This document shows, one piece after another, positions 1-7,851 of a stretch of DNA of 49,488 nt. Source of the DNA: Pseudomonadota bacterium (GTDB lineage Bacteria > Pseudomonadota > Gammaproteobacteria > Burkholderiales > Burkholderiaceae_C); contig JAEZLX010000154.1 in assembly GCA_023415035.1 (NCBI GenBank), forward strand, positions 1-49,488. The letters are read 5' to 3'. Under the pieces are notes generated by a model that saw nothing but the letters and a program-made list of their open reading frames with translations, searched no databases and was not told the origin of the DNA. Each line of letters starts with the position of its first letter. Position 1 is the first letter of the stretch. A program made the translations under genes and the position numbers.

Positions 1-23
1 GCCCTGTCCGGTTCACGGCAAAT

Positions 24-54
24 AAAAAGCCACCGCGGATGCGGTGGCTTTTTT
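24..54. terminator. Bidirectional rho-independent terminator
   Basis: A 12-13 bp stem (GCCACCGC core paired with GCGGTGGC) closes on a GGAT loop and is flanked by an A-run on one side and a T-run on the other. It can therefore terminate both strands. It lies just past the stop of the minus-strand membrane-protein gene and would also end a plus-strand gene lying left of the window. Confidence 0.9.
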
Positions 55-84
55 ACTGGTGGCCCCCCGAAGGGGATGCCCGGC

Positions 85-627
85 TCAGTACATGCTGCGG
101 GCGATGGCGCGGCGAGCCAGGCGCTCGGCGGCTTCGGCCGTCAGCAGACGGGCCGGCATGGCGGGCGGGCTGACCGGTGCGTCGATGCCCAGGGGTGCCA
201 GGGCGGCCTCAAAGCTGTCGACCTCGGCGCGCTGGCGGGCCACCACCAGGTCGCTCATCAGGCGCGGGTCCTGCTTGGCCATCGCCCACAGGCGGGCGTC
301 GGCACGCTTGTCGGCCTGTGCCTTGGCCCACTGGTCCAGCTGGCTCATCAGCGAGCCGGCGGCGCGGCGGGCCGCGTCGGCAAACAGGGCCATGCCGGCA
401 AAGACGACGGCCCACAGGATCACCCAGGCCAGGAACAGGTGGCCATCGGCCCAGGTGCTGATCAGCTGGTCGGCCACGACGACCAGCGAGGACACGACAG
501 CGGCCAGCAGCAGGGCTGCCAGACCGCGGGCGCTGCCGCGACGCTGAGGCGCACGATACGCGCCACGATCGGCCGAACCACGGCCCTGGCCCAGAGGATG
601 GGTGATGGAAGAATAAACAGTGCTCAT
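85..627 (-). CDS. Hypothetical two-TM membrane protein
   Basis: The product is 180 aa with no family I recognise. Residues 1-35 are polar and Arg/Gly-rich. Two hydrophobic segments follow, about residues 36-56 and 63-84, and then a long Ala/Arg/Glu-rich helical tail probably facing the cytoplasm (residues 95-180). GGGGAG sits 7-12 bases before the ATG, which supports this start. The gene is monocistronic, ends at a bidirectional terminator, and is divergent from a LysR regulator across a 121-bp AT-rich gap. That regulator could control it, but this is inference. Codon usage matches the neighbours, so the gene is likely real. Confidence 0.75.
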   Translation of the reverse strand: MSTVYSSITHPLGQGRGSADRGAYRAPQRRGSARGLAALLLAAVVSSLVVVADQLISTWADGHLFLAWVILWAVVFAGMALFADAARRAAGSLMSQLDQWAKAQADKRADARLWAMAKQDPRLMSDLVVARQRAEVDSFEAALAPLGIDAPVSPPAMPARLLTAEAAERLARRAIARSMY

Positions 628-723
628 GACAGACTCCCCAACACAGAGAGAAAAAATGGTGAGGCGCGGTGCGCCGATACCGGTATGTTAGGGTTTTCAC
701 TTATGTCATGCCACTTTATTTTT

Positions 724-757
724 ATGATGAGTATCATTCATAAATCATATGAATGAT
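724..757 (+). promoter_or_regulatory. Nested inverted repeats over the lysR start
   Basis: ATCATTCAT (733-741) and ATGAATGAT (749-757) are perfect 9-bp inverted arms separated by 7 bp. A second pair, ATGAT (724-728) and ATCAT (733-737), overlaps the first. The right arm contains the proposed LysR start codon. The layout suits an autoregulatory LysR-type site in the divergent promoter. A weak Fur-box-like reading of 724-741 is also possible. No binding data can be inferred from sequence. Confidence 0.45.
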
Positions 758-1729
758 CACAGTTTCCTGACCCTCGACCTGAACCTGCTCAGGGTCTTCG
801 ACGAGGTCATGGCCGAGCGCAACCTGACCCGCGCCGCCAGCAACCTGGCAATGACGCAGCCGGCCGTCAGCAATGCCCTGCGACGCCTGCGCGAGACACT
901 GGGCGACGAGCTGGTGCGGCGCAGCGGCTACGGTGTGGAGCCGACACCGCTGGCCGAAAACCTCTGGCCCCGGATCCGCGATGCGCTGGAACAGCTGCGT
1001 GAAACCCTCACGCCCGGCGACTTCGACCCGCAACGCGCCCGCACTTCCTTCGTGGTGGCCATGGCCGACGCCACCGCCGCCAAGATCGTGCCGGGCCTGG
1101 TGCACATCCTGGAACACGAGGCCCCGGGGGTCAACCTGCGCATCCTGCCGCTGACCACGCGCGACCCGCGCGACATGCTGGAATCGGGCACGGTCGATCT
1201 GGCGATCGGGCACTTTCCGGGCGTGGTGGCCGAGCTGACGGCCGGGCACCTGCAGGAAACCGTGCCGCGCTTTCATCACCAGCGCCTGTATGACGGCGAG
1301 TACGTGGTGGCCATGCGCAAGGGGCACCCGCTGGCCGGCAGCCGGCTCGACCTGGACACCTACTGCGCGGCTCGCCACTTGCTGGTGAGCTTCTCGGGAC
1401 GGCCCTATGGCTACGTGGACGAGGCACTGGCAGCACTGTCGCGCCAGCGCAGGGTGGTGCTCACCGTCAACCAGTTCTTCACCGCCGGCCGCGTCGTGGC
1501 GACAACCGACCTGCTGACGGTGCTGCCGCGCCACTTCCTGGGCGCCACTGGCATGACGCACGAGCTCTCCTGGCAGGACCTGCCCCTGTCGGTGCCCGCC
1601 GTGCACGTGGACGCCCTCTGGCACCGCCAGTCGGTGCACCAGAGCGCCCATCGGTGGCTGCGCCAGGCGGTCGAACGCGCGTCGCGCCATGGTTTCGGCG
1701 CCGATATGATGCAGGATCCTTCTGTCTGA
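749..1729 (+). CDS. LysR-family transcriptional regulator (NodD-like)
   Basis: The product is 326 aa, the usual LysR length. The N-terminus LDLNLLRVFDEVMAERNLTR is the typical start of the NodD/LinR-type subgroup, followed by the winged helix-turn-helix (AASNLAMTQPAVSNALRRLR, residues ~33-52). A periplasmic-binding-protein-like effector domain fills residues ~90-310. The chosen ATG gives the standard N-terminus, although no good Shine-Dalgarno precedes it. The gene is 25 bp from a universal stress protein gene, so it may be first in that operon. It is divergent from the small membrane protein gene. The effector is unknown. Confidence 0.9.
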   Translation: MNDHSFLTLDLNLLRVFDEVMAERNLTRAASNLAMTQPAVSNALRRLRETLGDELVRRSGYGVEPTPLAENLWPRIRDALEQLRETLTPGDFDPQRARTSFVVAMADATAAKIVPGLVHILEHEAPGVNLRILPLTTRDPRDMLESGTVDLAIGHFPGVVAELTAGHLQETVPRFHHQRLYDGEYVVAMRKGHPLAGSRLDLDTYCAARHLLVSFSGRPYGYVDEALAALSRQRRVVLTVNQFFTAGRVVATTDLLTVLPRHFLGATGMTHELSWQDLPLSVPAVHVDALWHRQSVHQSAHRWLRQAVERASRHGFGADMMQDPSV

Positions 1730-1754
1730 CCCCACACACCGACACCGCCCCGCG

Positions 1755-2147
1755 ATGGCCCGGATCATGAAACTGCTGCTGGCCGTGGACGGCAGCCGTC
1801 ACACGCGACGCATGCTGACCTACGTCGTTTCCAACGAGCTGCTGTTCCGCCCCGACTACGGCTACGTGCTGTTCCACGCCCATGACGACGACCCCGACAG
1901 GAGCGCCGGGGCGGCACAGATCCTGGAAGAGTCTCGGGAATTCATGCGCCACCACGGCTTCGAACCCCGCTGCATGCAGATGCCCGGCGATCCGGCCACG
2001 CTGCTGGTGCGCGTGGCGGCCGAGCTGCAGTGCAACCTGCTGATCATGGGCAGCCGCGGGCAGTCGCCGCTGGAGTCCATGGTGCTCGGCTCGGTCACTG
2101 CCAGCGTGCTCGAACGCTCGCACGTCCCGGTGCTCGTGGTGCGCTGA
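1755..2147 (+). CDS. Universal stress protein (UspA family)
   Basis: The product is 130 aa and has a single Usp domain. The N-terminal strand MKLLLAVDGS carries the nucleotide-binding Asp. The C-terminal G-x2-G-x9-G-S motif (GSRGQSPLESMVLGS) marks the ATP-binding subclass. Met5 (base 1767) is a plausible alternative start, because it aligns with the first residue of the paralogue at 3054. The gene sits 10 bp upstream of a metallophosphoesterase gene that is itself overlapped by a second Usp gene. The three probably share a transcript. Cytoplasmic stress role is inferred from the family. Confidence 0.92.
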   Translation: MARIMKLLLAVDGSRHTRRMLTYVVSNELLFRPDYGYVLFHAHDDDPDRSAGAAQILEESREFMRHHGFEPRCMQMPGDPATLLVRVAAELQCNLLIMGSRGQSPLESMVLGSVTASVLERSHVPVLVVR

Positions 2148-2157
2148 CCTGTCCGAC

Positions 2158-3057
2158 ATGCGCATCCAGCTGCTCAGCGACCTGCACCTCGAGGCCAACC
2201 CCGGATTCGAGCCCGAACCCGCGCCGGACGCCGACCTGCTGGTGCTTGCCGGCGACATCGGCTCCTACCAGCGCCGGCGTGACGGCAGCGTCATGCACGA
2301 ACCCGACTGGGGCCTGCGACGCTTTTGCGCCGGGCGCTGGCCGGTGCCGGTGCTGTACGTCCCGGGCAACCACGAGTACGACGCGATCGACCTCGATGCC
2401 GCCCACGCGGCGCTGCGCGAGACCTGCCGGCGCCTGGGCATCCTCTGGCTTGAGCGCGAGAGCCGGATCCTCGACGGCGTCCGTTTCGTCGGCACCACAC
2501 TCTGGAGCGATTACGAGGCCCTCGTCAATACCGGCCGACGCAAGGCCGGCGAGACCGATCCGAACCACCGCATGCGCCAGCGCGACAAGGCCTTCCGCGC
2601 AGCCAACTTCTATCTCGAGAAGATGAACGGCCGCCGGCGCGGCCGCCTGTTCGATGCGCAGGCCATGCGCGAGCTCGGCCTGGAATGCCAGTCCTGGCTG
2701 CGAGCCGCACTGGCGGAGCCCTTCGACGGACCAACGGTCGTCATTACCCACTTCGCGCCCACCCTCCACAGCGCCGACCCGCGCTACGGCCTCACACCCG
2801 GCACCGCCGGCTTCTGCAACGCGCTGGATACGCTGTTGCCCATGGCCGACCTGTGGCTGCACGGCCACCTGCACTGTCCCACCGACGTTCGCGTGGGCCG
2901 CTGCCGGATCGTCGCCAACCCGCTGGGCTACGGCGACAAGGGCGAGCAGGCCAGTTTCAGTCCCAGACTGACGATCCCTGTGGAAAGGCACGATGGCAGC
3001 CTCACCACAAGCGCTTACACTGCGGGACTGGACCAATCCTGCGGAGATACCCCATGA
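2158..3057 (+). CDS. Calcineurin-like metallophosphoesterase
   Basis: The 299-aa protein shows the full dinuclear metal motif set: D8-x-H10 (SDLHLE), G32-D33, G70-N71-H72-E (GNHEY), H198 (THFAPT) and G236-H237-x-H239 (HGHLH). It has no signal peptide, so it is likely cytoplasmic. The substrate is unknown; the family contains phosphodiesterases and nucleotidases. Its last codon overlaps the ATG of the next Usp gene (ATGA at 3054-3057), which implies translational coupling. Flanking by Usp genes on both sides suggests a stress or nucleotide-signalling role, which is inference only. Confidence 0.9.
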   Translation: MRIQLLSDLHLEANPGFEPEPAPDADLLVLAGDIGSYQRRRDGSVMHEPDWGLRRFCAGRWPVPVLYVPGNHEYDAIDLDAAHAALRETCRRLGILWLERESRILDGVRFVGTTLWSDYEALVNTGRRKAGETDPNHRMRQRDKAFRAANFYLEKMNGRRRGRLFDAQAMRELGLECQSWLRAALAEPFDGPTVVITHFAPTLHSADPRYGLTPGTAGFCNALDTLLPMADLWLHGHLHCPTDVRVGRCRIVANPLGYGDKGEQASFSPRLTIPVERHDGSLTTSAYTAGLDQSCGDTP

Positions 3058-3476
3058 AAATTCTGCTCGCCGTGGACGGCAGTGCATACACCAAGAAGAT
3101 GCTGGCCTACCTGACCACCCACCTGGAGGTCTTCAATGCCCAGAGCGAGTTCACCGTCTTCACTGTGCAGCTGCCCCTGCCGCCGCGGGCCCGTGCTGCC
3201 GTCGGCGCCGAGGTGGCCAACAGCTACTACGCCGAGGAAGCCGCCAAGGTGACCGAGCCCGTGCTCAAGTTCCTAAACCGCCACGGCATCGAGGCCAAGG
3301 TGGTGACCAAGACCGGCTCCCCGGGCGAACTCATCGCCAAGACCGCCGACAGCGGCAAGTACGACCTCGTGATCATGGGCTCGCACGGCCACAGCGCGCT
3401 GGGCAACCTCGTGATGGGCTCGGTCGCCACCAAGGTGCTGGCCAACTGCAAGACGCCCGTGCTGCTGGTGCGCTGA
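3054..3476 (+). CDS. Universal stress protein (UspA family), second copy
   Basis: The product is 140 aa. MKILLAVDGSAYTKK opens the Usp fold, and GSHGHSALGNLVMGS near the C-terminus fits the ATP-binding G-x2-G-x9-G-S pattern. It is a paralogue of the protein at 1755 but has a longer central segment with an Ala/Pro/Arg patch (LPLPPRARAAVGAEV). The start overlaps the metallophosphoesterase stop. A terminator-like hairpin follows, so this is the likely end of the operon. Confidence 0.95.
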   Translation: MKILLAVDGSAYTKKMLAYLTTHLEVFNAQSEFTVFTVQLPLPPRARAAVGAEVANSYYAEEAAKVTEPVLKFLNRHGIEAKVVTKTGSPGELIAKTADSGKYDLVIMGSHGHSALGNLVMGSVATKVLANCKTPVLLVR

Positions 3477-3499
3477 GCGTTCGGCAACCCGATGCGCGC

Positions 3500-3540
3500 T
3501 CCCCCGGGTCGGACTGCGGCCCCGGGGAGTCTTTTCTTTC
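3500..3540 (+). terminator. Rho-independent terminator after usp operon
   Basis: CTCCCC...GGGGAG arms extended by CGGG/CCCG pairing form a GC-rich stem with a loop of about 11 bases, followed by TCTTTTCTTTC. It sits 24 bp after the Usp stop and before the convergent argP end. Confidence 0.75.
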
Positions 3541-3577
3541 GGCCCGTGCCGCGCGCCGCCACGGGGCACGGTGCGGT

Positions 3578-4510
3578 TCAGGGCTGAGCGCACATCTCCG
3601 CCTGCCGGAGCACGTGCGACGCCGCCTCGCGCAGCGCCTCGGTCAGCGACTGCAACACCTCGGACTGCAGGTTCCAGCAGTGCCAGTGCAACGTCACGCC
3701 CAGCCGGTGACGCGGCACGAGCCGCACCAGCTCGCCCCGGGTGATCGCCTCGCGCACGCCCAGCTCGGGCACCACCGTCACGCCCCAGCCATCACGCGCG
3801 GCGCGGATCTGGCCCTCGCTGGAGGGTACGAACAGCTGCTTGAGCATCACGCGCGGCAGGCCGAAGGCGCGCGCCACGAACTCGTGCTGCAGGTGGTCCT
3901 TGCGGTTAAAGGCGAGGAAGGGCAGGCGGTGGAAGTTGTGCGCCGTCAGCCCCTGCGGGCAGTGGGCTTCGACGAAGGCGGGTGACGCCACGGCCACGTA
4001 GTCCATCACCCCCAGCGTCTCCATCCGGCAGCCGCGCAGGGCCTGGCCCAGCGAGGTCACGCAGCCGAGCACATGGCCTTCGCGCAGCCATTCGTGCGTG
4101 AAATCCTGGTCGTCGGTGATGATCTCGATCGGCAGGCCGGTGCGCGCCAGCGGACTGAGCGCGGGCAGCGCCCAGGTGGCAATGCTGTCGGCATTGATGG
4201 CCACCGAGATGCGTTCCTCGTCGCGCCCGCTGCCGACGGAGCTGGGCGCCAGCTCGCGCAGGTCGCGTTCGAGGTCGGTGCGCAGCAGCCGCATCATCTT
4301 GGCGTGCTTGAGCATGAGCTGCCCCGCCGGTGTGGGCTTGAGCGGGCGGCTGCGAACGATCAGCACCGTGCCCACCTGCGCCTCCAGGGCGCGCAGGCGC
4401 TGCGACACGGCCGACTGGGTGATGGACAGGCGCTGCGCGGCCCGCTCGAACCCCCCCTCCTCCACGATGGCGGCCAGGCACTCCAGGGCGTCAGGATCGA
4501 ATATGCTCAT
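3578..4510 (-). CDS. argP: ArgP/IciA-type LysR regulator
   Basis: The product is 310 aa. The N-terminus (FDPDALECLAAIVEEGGFE, then AAQRLSITQSAVSQRLRALE) is the characteristic start of ArgP (IciA) proteins, which regulate basic amino-acid export genes in response to lysine and arginine. The effector domain runs from about residue 95 to the end. ArgP genes usually lie beside lysE/argO, but here the divergent neighbour is a dadA-like dehydrogenase, 114 bp away. That gap is AT-rich and contains ATGA-AAC-TCAT and TTAAGTTAA, possible LysR sites. I am sure of the ArgP-like family; control of dadA is inferred. Confidence 0.88.
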   Translation of the reverse strand: MSIFDPDALECLAAIVEEGGFERAAQRLSITQSAVSQRLRALEAQVGTVLIVRSRPLKPTPAGQLMLKHAKMMRLLRTDLERDLRELAPSSVGSGRDEERISVAINADSIATWALPALSPLARTGLPIEIITDDQDFTHEWLREGHVLGCVTSLGQALRGCRMETLGVMDYVAVASPAFVEAHCPQGLTAHNFHRLPFLAFNRKDHLQHEFVARAFGLPRVMLKQLFVPSSEGQIRAARDGWGVTVVPELGVREAITRGELVRLVPRHRLGVTLHWHCWNLQSEVLQSLTEALREAASHVLRQAEMCAQP

Positions 4511-4624
4511 GGCGCCAATCCATTAGTAAAACTGATGAAACTCATTTTAAGTTAATCCCACTTCAATCGCACCGGCTTTTTTTCGATACTCGCGGCAAGA
4601 GCAATTTCCGATCTGGAGCGACAT

Positions 4625-5974
4625 ATGCGGGTGGTGGTGCTGGGTGCAGGGGTCATTGGCGTCAACACGGCGTGGCAGCTGTTGCAGCGCGGTCACGAGG
4701 TGACACTGGTCGACCGCCAGGACGATGCAGCGCTGGAAACCAGCTTCGGCAACGCGGCGCAGATCTCCGTGAGCTATTGCGAACCCTGGGCCAACCGCGA
4801 GGCACCGCTGAAAGCGCTCAAGTGGCTGTTCAACCCGGAAGGCCCGCTGAAATTCCGCCCGCAGCTCGATCCCGATCAATGGCGCTGGGGCTTGCAATTC
4901 CTGGGCCAATGCAACGACGCGGCGTTCGAGCGCAACGTGGCCCAGCTGGTGGCACTGGGCAGTTACAGCCACGCCACGCTCAAGGAAATCGTGGCCGAGA
5001 CCGGCATGTCGTTCAACCGCCTGACCAAAGGCATCGCGCACTACTACACCGACACACGGGCTTTCGAGGAAGCCGGAGAGGCAGCGGAGCTGATGCGCCG
5101 CCACGGCGTCAACCGCCGCGTGGTCGACCGCGACGAACTGCTGCGCATCGAGCCGGCCCTGCGTGCCTTCGGCGAGCACATCGTCGGCGGCACCTACACC
5201 GAAAGCGACGAATCCGGCGACTGCCGCGTCTTCACCCAGCAGCTGGCGGCCCTTTGCGAAAAGCGCGGCATGCGCTCGCTCATGGGCCACGACATCGAGC
5301 GCCTTCACGCTGAAGGCGGCGAGCTGACCGGCGTGCGCGTGCGCAGCCGCCACACCGGCCAGGCCGAGGAACTGAAGGCCGACGCGTATGTCGTGGCCTG
5401 CGGCTCGTACACCACCGCGCTGATGCGTCAGGTGGGCGTGCGCGTGCCGATCTACCCGGGCAAGGGCTACAGCGCCACGCTGCGCCTGCTGCGACCCGAG
5501 GCCGCGCCCTTCGTCAGCCTGCTCGACGACGGCCTGAAGGTGGCGATCTCGCGTCTGGGCAGCCACCTGCGCATCGCGGGCACCATCGAGCTTGGCGGCT
5601 TCGATCTGTCGCTGGACACGCCGCTGGCACGCACCCGCGCCCGCATGCTCACGCGGCGCATCGAACAGGTGTTCCCCGGCGTTGCCGACACACGCACGCC
5701 GGAAGAAGGCGGCGATCCGCAGTTCTGGTGCGGCCTGCGCCCGGCGACGCCGAGCAACATCCCGCTGATCGGCCGCACCCGCGTGCGCCGGTTGTGGGTC
5801 AACGCAGGCCATGGCACGCTGGGCTGGACGCACGGCGCCGGATCGGGCAAGGCCATGGCCGAACTCATCAGCGGCCAGACGCCGGCGATGCAGTTCGGCT
5901 TTTACGGCTACGAAAACGGCCGCCCGGACACGGCCCGGCGACCGATCAGCCTCGGATCGGCCTCCGGCGCCTGA
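4625..5974 (+). CDS. dadA: D-amino-acid dehydrogenase (DadA-like), FAD-dependent
   Basis: The 449-aa protein belongs to the DAO superfamily. The N-terminal dinucleotide motif VVVLGAGVIGVNTAW (GxGxxG at residues 7-12) binds FAD, and the C-terminal segment LWVNAGHGTLGWTHGAGSG (residues ~395-413) is typical of DadA. DadA deaminates D-amino acids such as D-alanine to 2-oxo acids at the inner membrane, passing electrons to the quinone pool. GGAG lies 9 bases before the ATG. DadA is usually ~430 aa; the C-terminal extension here ends in a polar Arg/Ser tail. Divergence from argP suggests a basic D-amino acid as possible substrate, but sequence alone does not show it. Confidence 0.88.
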   Translation: MRVVVLGAGVIGVNTAWQLLQRGHEVTLVDRQDDAALETSFGNAAQISVSYCEPWANREAPLKALKWLFNPEGPLKFRPQLDPDQWRWGLQFLGQCNDAAFERNVAQLVALGSYSHATLKEIVAETGMSFNRLTKGIAHYYTDTRAFEEAGEAAELMRRHGVNRRVVDRDELLRIEPALRAFGEHIVGGTYTESDESGDCRVFTQQLAALCEKRGMRSLMGHDIERLHAEGGELTGVRVRSRHTGQAEELKADAYVVACGSYTTALMRQVGVRVPIYPGKGYSATLRLLRPEAAPFVSLLDDGLKVAISRLGSHLRIAGTIELGGFDLSLDTPLARTRARMLTRRIEQVFPGVADTRTPEEGGDPQFWCGLRPATPSNIPLIGRTRVRRLWVNAGHGTLGWTHGAGSGKAMAELISGQTPAMQFGFYGYENGRPDTARRPISLGSASGA

Positions 5975-5983
5975 GGAGAGACA

Positions 5984-6877
5984 TCAGCCGGTCCTGTAGG
6001 GCACCCGCGGCGCGGGCTCGGGTCGGGTCCTGGCCGGCAGGATGCGTTCGTCCATCCAGCGCAGCAGGTCCAGCCACATCTGTCGCATTTCCGCATCCAG
6101 CGGCGTGCGGATGGCGCTGGCCAGCTCGATGGTCACCACCGGCATGCCCTTGTGCACGCCACCGTAGTTGCCCAGGCTGCCCGGGAAGATGCCGACCTGG
6201 TCCAGGTACAGACGGCCCAGCCGCTGCGGCGGCACCGTCGGCCCGTCGAAATCGAGCACACCGTAGGGGGCATGGACGCTGACGATCAGGTCCGGCCGGA
6301 AGCGCTCCATCTCGTCATGGAAGAACCGCGTCTCGGGCTCGGAAAGCGGATATGGTCCAGGCCAGCGGCGCGGGTCCTTGCGGGTGCGTTTTTCCCAGTA
6401 GATCTTTGCCTGCCGTTCCCAGTCCGGCGTCGGGAAATTGCGATTGAGGTCGACACCGTTGGCGTTCATGCGCCGGGCAGGCCGCCGCATCAGCCCATCA
6501 GGGTTGAGCGCGGGAATGAAGCGCCAGTGCGTGCCGGCAGGGATCTCGTGCGCCAGCCTGACCCAGTGCAGGACCAGCGAGGCCGACGACAGCTCGTCGC
6601 CGTGCATGCCGCCCACCACCAGCACCTTCAGCCGCGGTTCGGGAGCCACGACGTCGGTGGCATGGATGGTGCGGCCCTCCACGCTGCGACCGAACGTGGG
6701 CTGCAGGCGCGCCGCCGCGCACAGCGGGGCCTTGACGTTGGGGAGTCGCGCCACGAACTCGGTGCACGGGTCGACATAGGCGCGCGTCCAGGGCGGGCCC
6801 CCATCGGCCGCGACCGCGGTGCCGGCCGTCCACATGCCCAGGATGCACAACCCCAGGCGCCAGTCACGGAATCTCAT
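5984..6877 (-). CDS. Exported M14-family zinc carboxypeptidase
   Basis: The product is 297 aa. A signal peptide (residues 1-24, ending TAVAADG) directs export. M14 ligands are present: H92-x-x-E95 in GGMHGDE and H202 in SVHAPYG. NANGVDLNRNFP (residues 138-149) supplies the substrate-binding Asn/Arg, and E251 (VTIELAS) is the catalytic Glu. Similarity to murein tripeptide amidase MpaA-type proteins suggests cleavage of peptidoglycan peptides, but this protein is exported whereas E. coli MpaA is cytoplasmic. It ends 10 bp from the convergent dadA stop and lies 29 bp downstream of an alpha/beta-hydrolase gene, so the two may be co-transcribed. Confidence 0.88.
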   Translation of the reverse strand: MRFRDWRLGLCILGMWTAGTAVAADGGPPWTRAYVDPCTEFVARLPNVKAPLCAAARLQPTFGRSVEGRTIHATDVVAPEPRLKVLVVGGMHGDELSSASLVLHWVRLAHEIPAGTHWRFIPALNPDGLMRRPARRMNANGVDLNRNFPTPDWERQAKIYWEKRTRKDPRRWPGPYPLSEPETRFFHDEMERFRPDLIVSVHAPYGVLDFDGPTVPPQRLGRLYLDQVGIFPGSLGNYGGVHKGMPVVTIELASAIRTPLDAEMRQMWLDLLRWMDERILPARTRPEPAPRVPYRTG

Positions 6878-6906
6878 CGGACGATTCTACGAACCGGCCG
6901 CCAACC

Positions 6907-7734
6907 TCAATGCAGCCGGCGACGCGCGGGCCGCACGGGACCGCGCAGGAAATCGAGCAGCAGGCGGTCGAACCCGTCGGGGTTCTCCAGCTGCATGAGG
7001 TGGCCGATGCCCGGCATCTCGACGTATTGCGACCCCGGGATCTGGCCGGCCATGGCCTGCATGTTGGCCGGCGTGGCCACGCGGTCGTATTCGCCTGCGA
7101 CCAGCAGCGTGGGCACGCGGATCTGCGACAGCGCGGCCCGGCGGTCAAACGTGACCAGGCATTCGAGCGCGCGCCGGTAGGTGGCTTCGGGCACGCCGGC
7201 CATGCAATGCTCGGCCAGCCGCAGACCTTCGGGTAGCGCCCCCGGACCGATCATGCGCGGAATCAGCTGTTCGGCCATCGCGGCCATGCCCTGGCCGGCG
7301 TCGAGCGGGGCCAGGCGCTCGCCAATGAAGCGGCGCTGCCATGCCTGAGCCGGGCCCTTGCCGTCCAGCCGCTGGCCGAACGAGGCCGATGTGCCGCACA
7401 GCACGAGCTGGCGCACCTTGTCGGGCCGTCGCGCGACCACCTCCTGCGCCACCATTCCGCCCATGCTGTGGCCAACCAGCACGACCGTGTTCTCCCGTTC
7501 GCTGGACAGGGCGTCGATCAGGCGCACGCAGCTGTCGGCCAGCCCCTTGAAGGTATAGGGCTCGATGGGCGCACTGCGGCCGTAGCCGGGCATGTCCCAG
7601 GCCACCGCGCGATAGCCGACCTCGGCCAGGGTTTCGAGCTGCGGCGCGAACGCCAGATGGCCGCCACCGATGCCGTGGAGCATGAGAACGGTGGGCCCGG
7701 AGCCCAGGGTGCTGAAGGAGGGAATGAGGGACAT
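6907..7734 (-). CDS. Alpha/beta-fold hydrolase
   Basis: With the start at MSLIPSFST the product is 275 aa; an upstream ATG at 7758 would add eight residues, and neither start has a clear Shine-Dalgarno. The oxyanion-hole HGIGGG, nucleophile elbow GHSMGG (Ser90), catalytic Asp in VAGEYDRVATP and His in GIGHLMQLENP make a complete triad. The overall look resembles 3-oxoadipate enol-lactonase and related C-C or ester hydrolases. No signal peptide is seen, so it is cytoplasmic. It is divergent from a flavin reductase gene across a palindrome-rich gap, suggesting a shared catabolic role with unknown substrate. Confidence 0.88.
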   Translation of the reverse strand: MSLIPSFSTLGSGPTVLMLHGIGGGHLAFAPQLETLAEVGYRAVAWDMPGYGRSAPIEPYTFKGLADSCVRLIDALSSERENTVVLVGHSMGGMVAQEVVARRPDKVRQLVLCGTSASFGQRLDGKGPAQAWQRRFIGERLAPLDAGQGMAAMAEQLIPRMIGPGALPEGLRLAEHCMAGVPEATYRRALECLVTFDRRAALSQIRVPTLLVAGEYDRVATPANMQAMAGQIPGSQYVEMPGIGHLMQLENPDGFDRLLLDFLRGPVRPARRRLH

Positions 7735-7789
7735 GGTGATGAGGCGGCGCCAAGTCATCCATCAGGCCAGGATGGCTTTGCTTTTCACA

Positions 7790-7836
7790 GACAATGGCGG
7801 TCTTTCGATGATGATCGATGGGATTGTCGTCCATTG
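7790..7836. promoter_or_regulatory. Palindromes between hydrolase and flavin reductase
   Basis: The divergent gap holds TCGAT-GATG-ATCGA (7805-7818), plus outer inverted pairs GACAAT/ATTGTC (7790-7795 and 7823-7828) and CAATGG/CCATTG (7792-7797 and 7831-7836). Such nested dyads fit an operator controlling both genes. No candidate regulator gene is adjacent. Confidence 0.35.
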
Positions 7837-7851
7837 CCCCGTTCCACCCGA

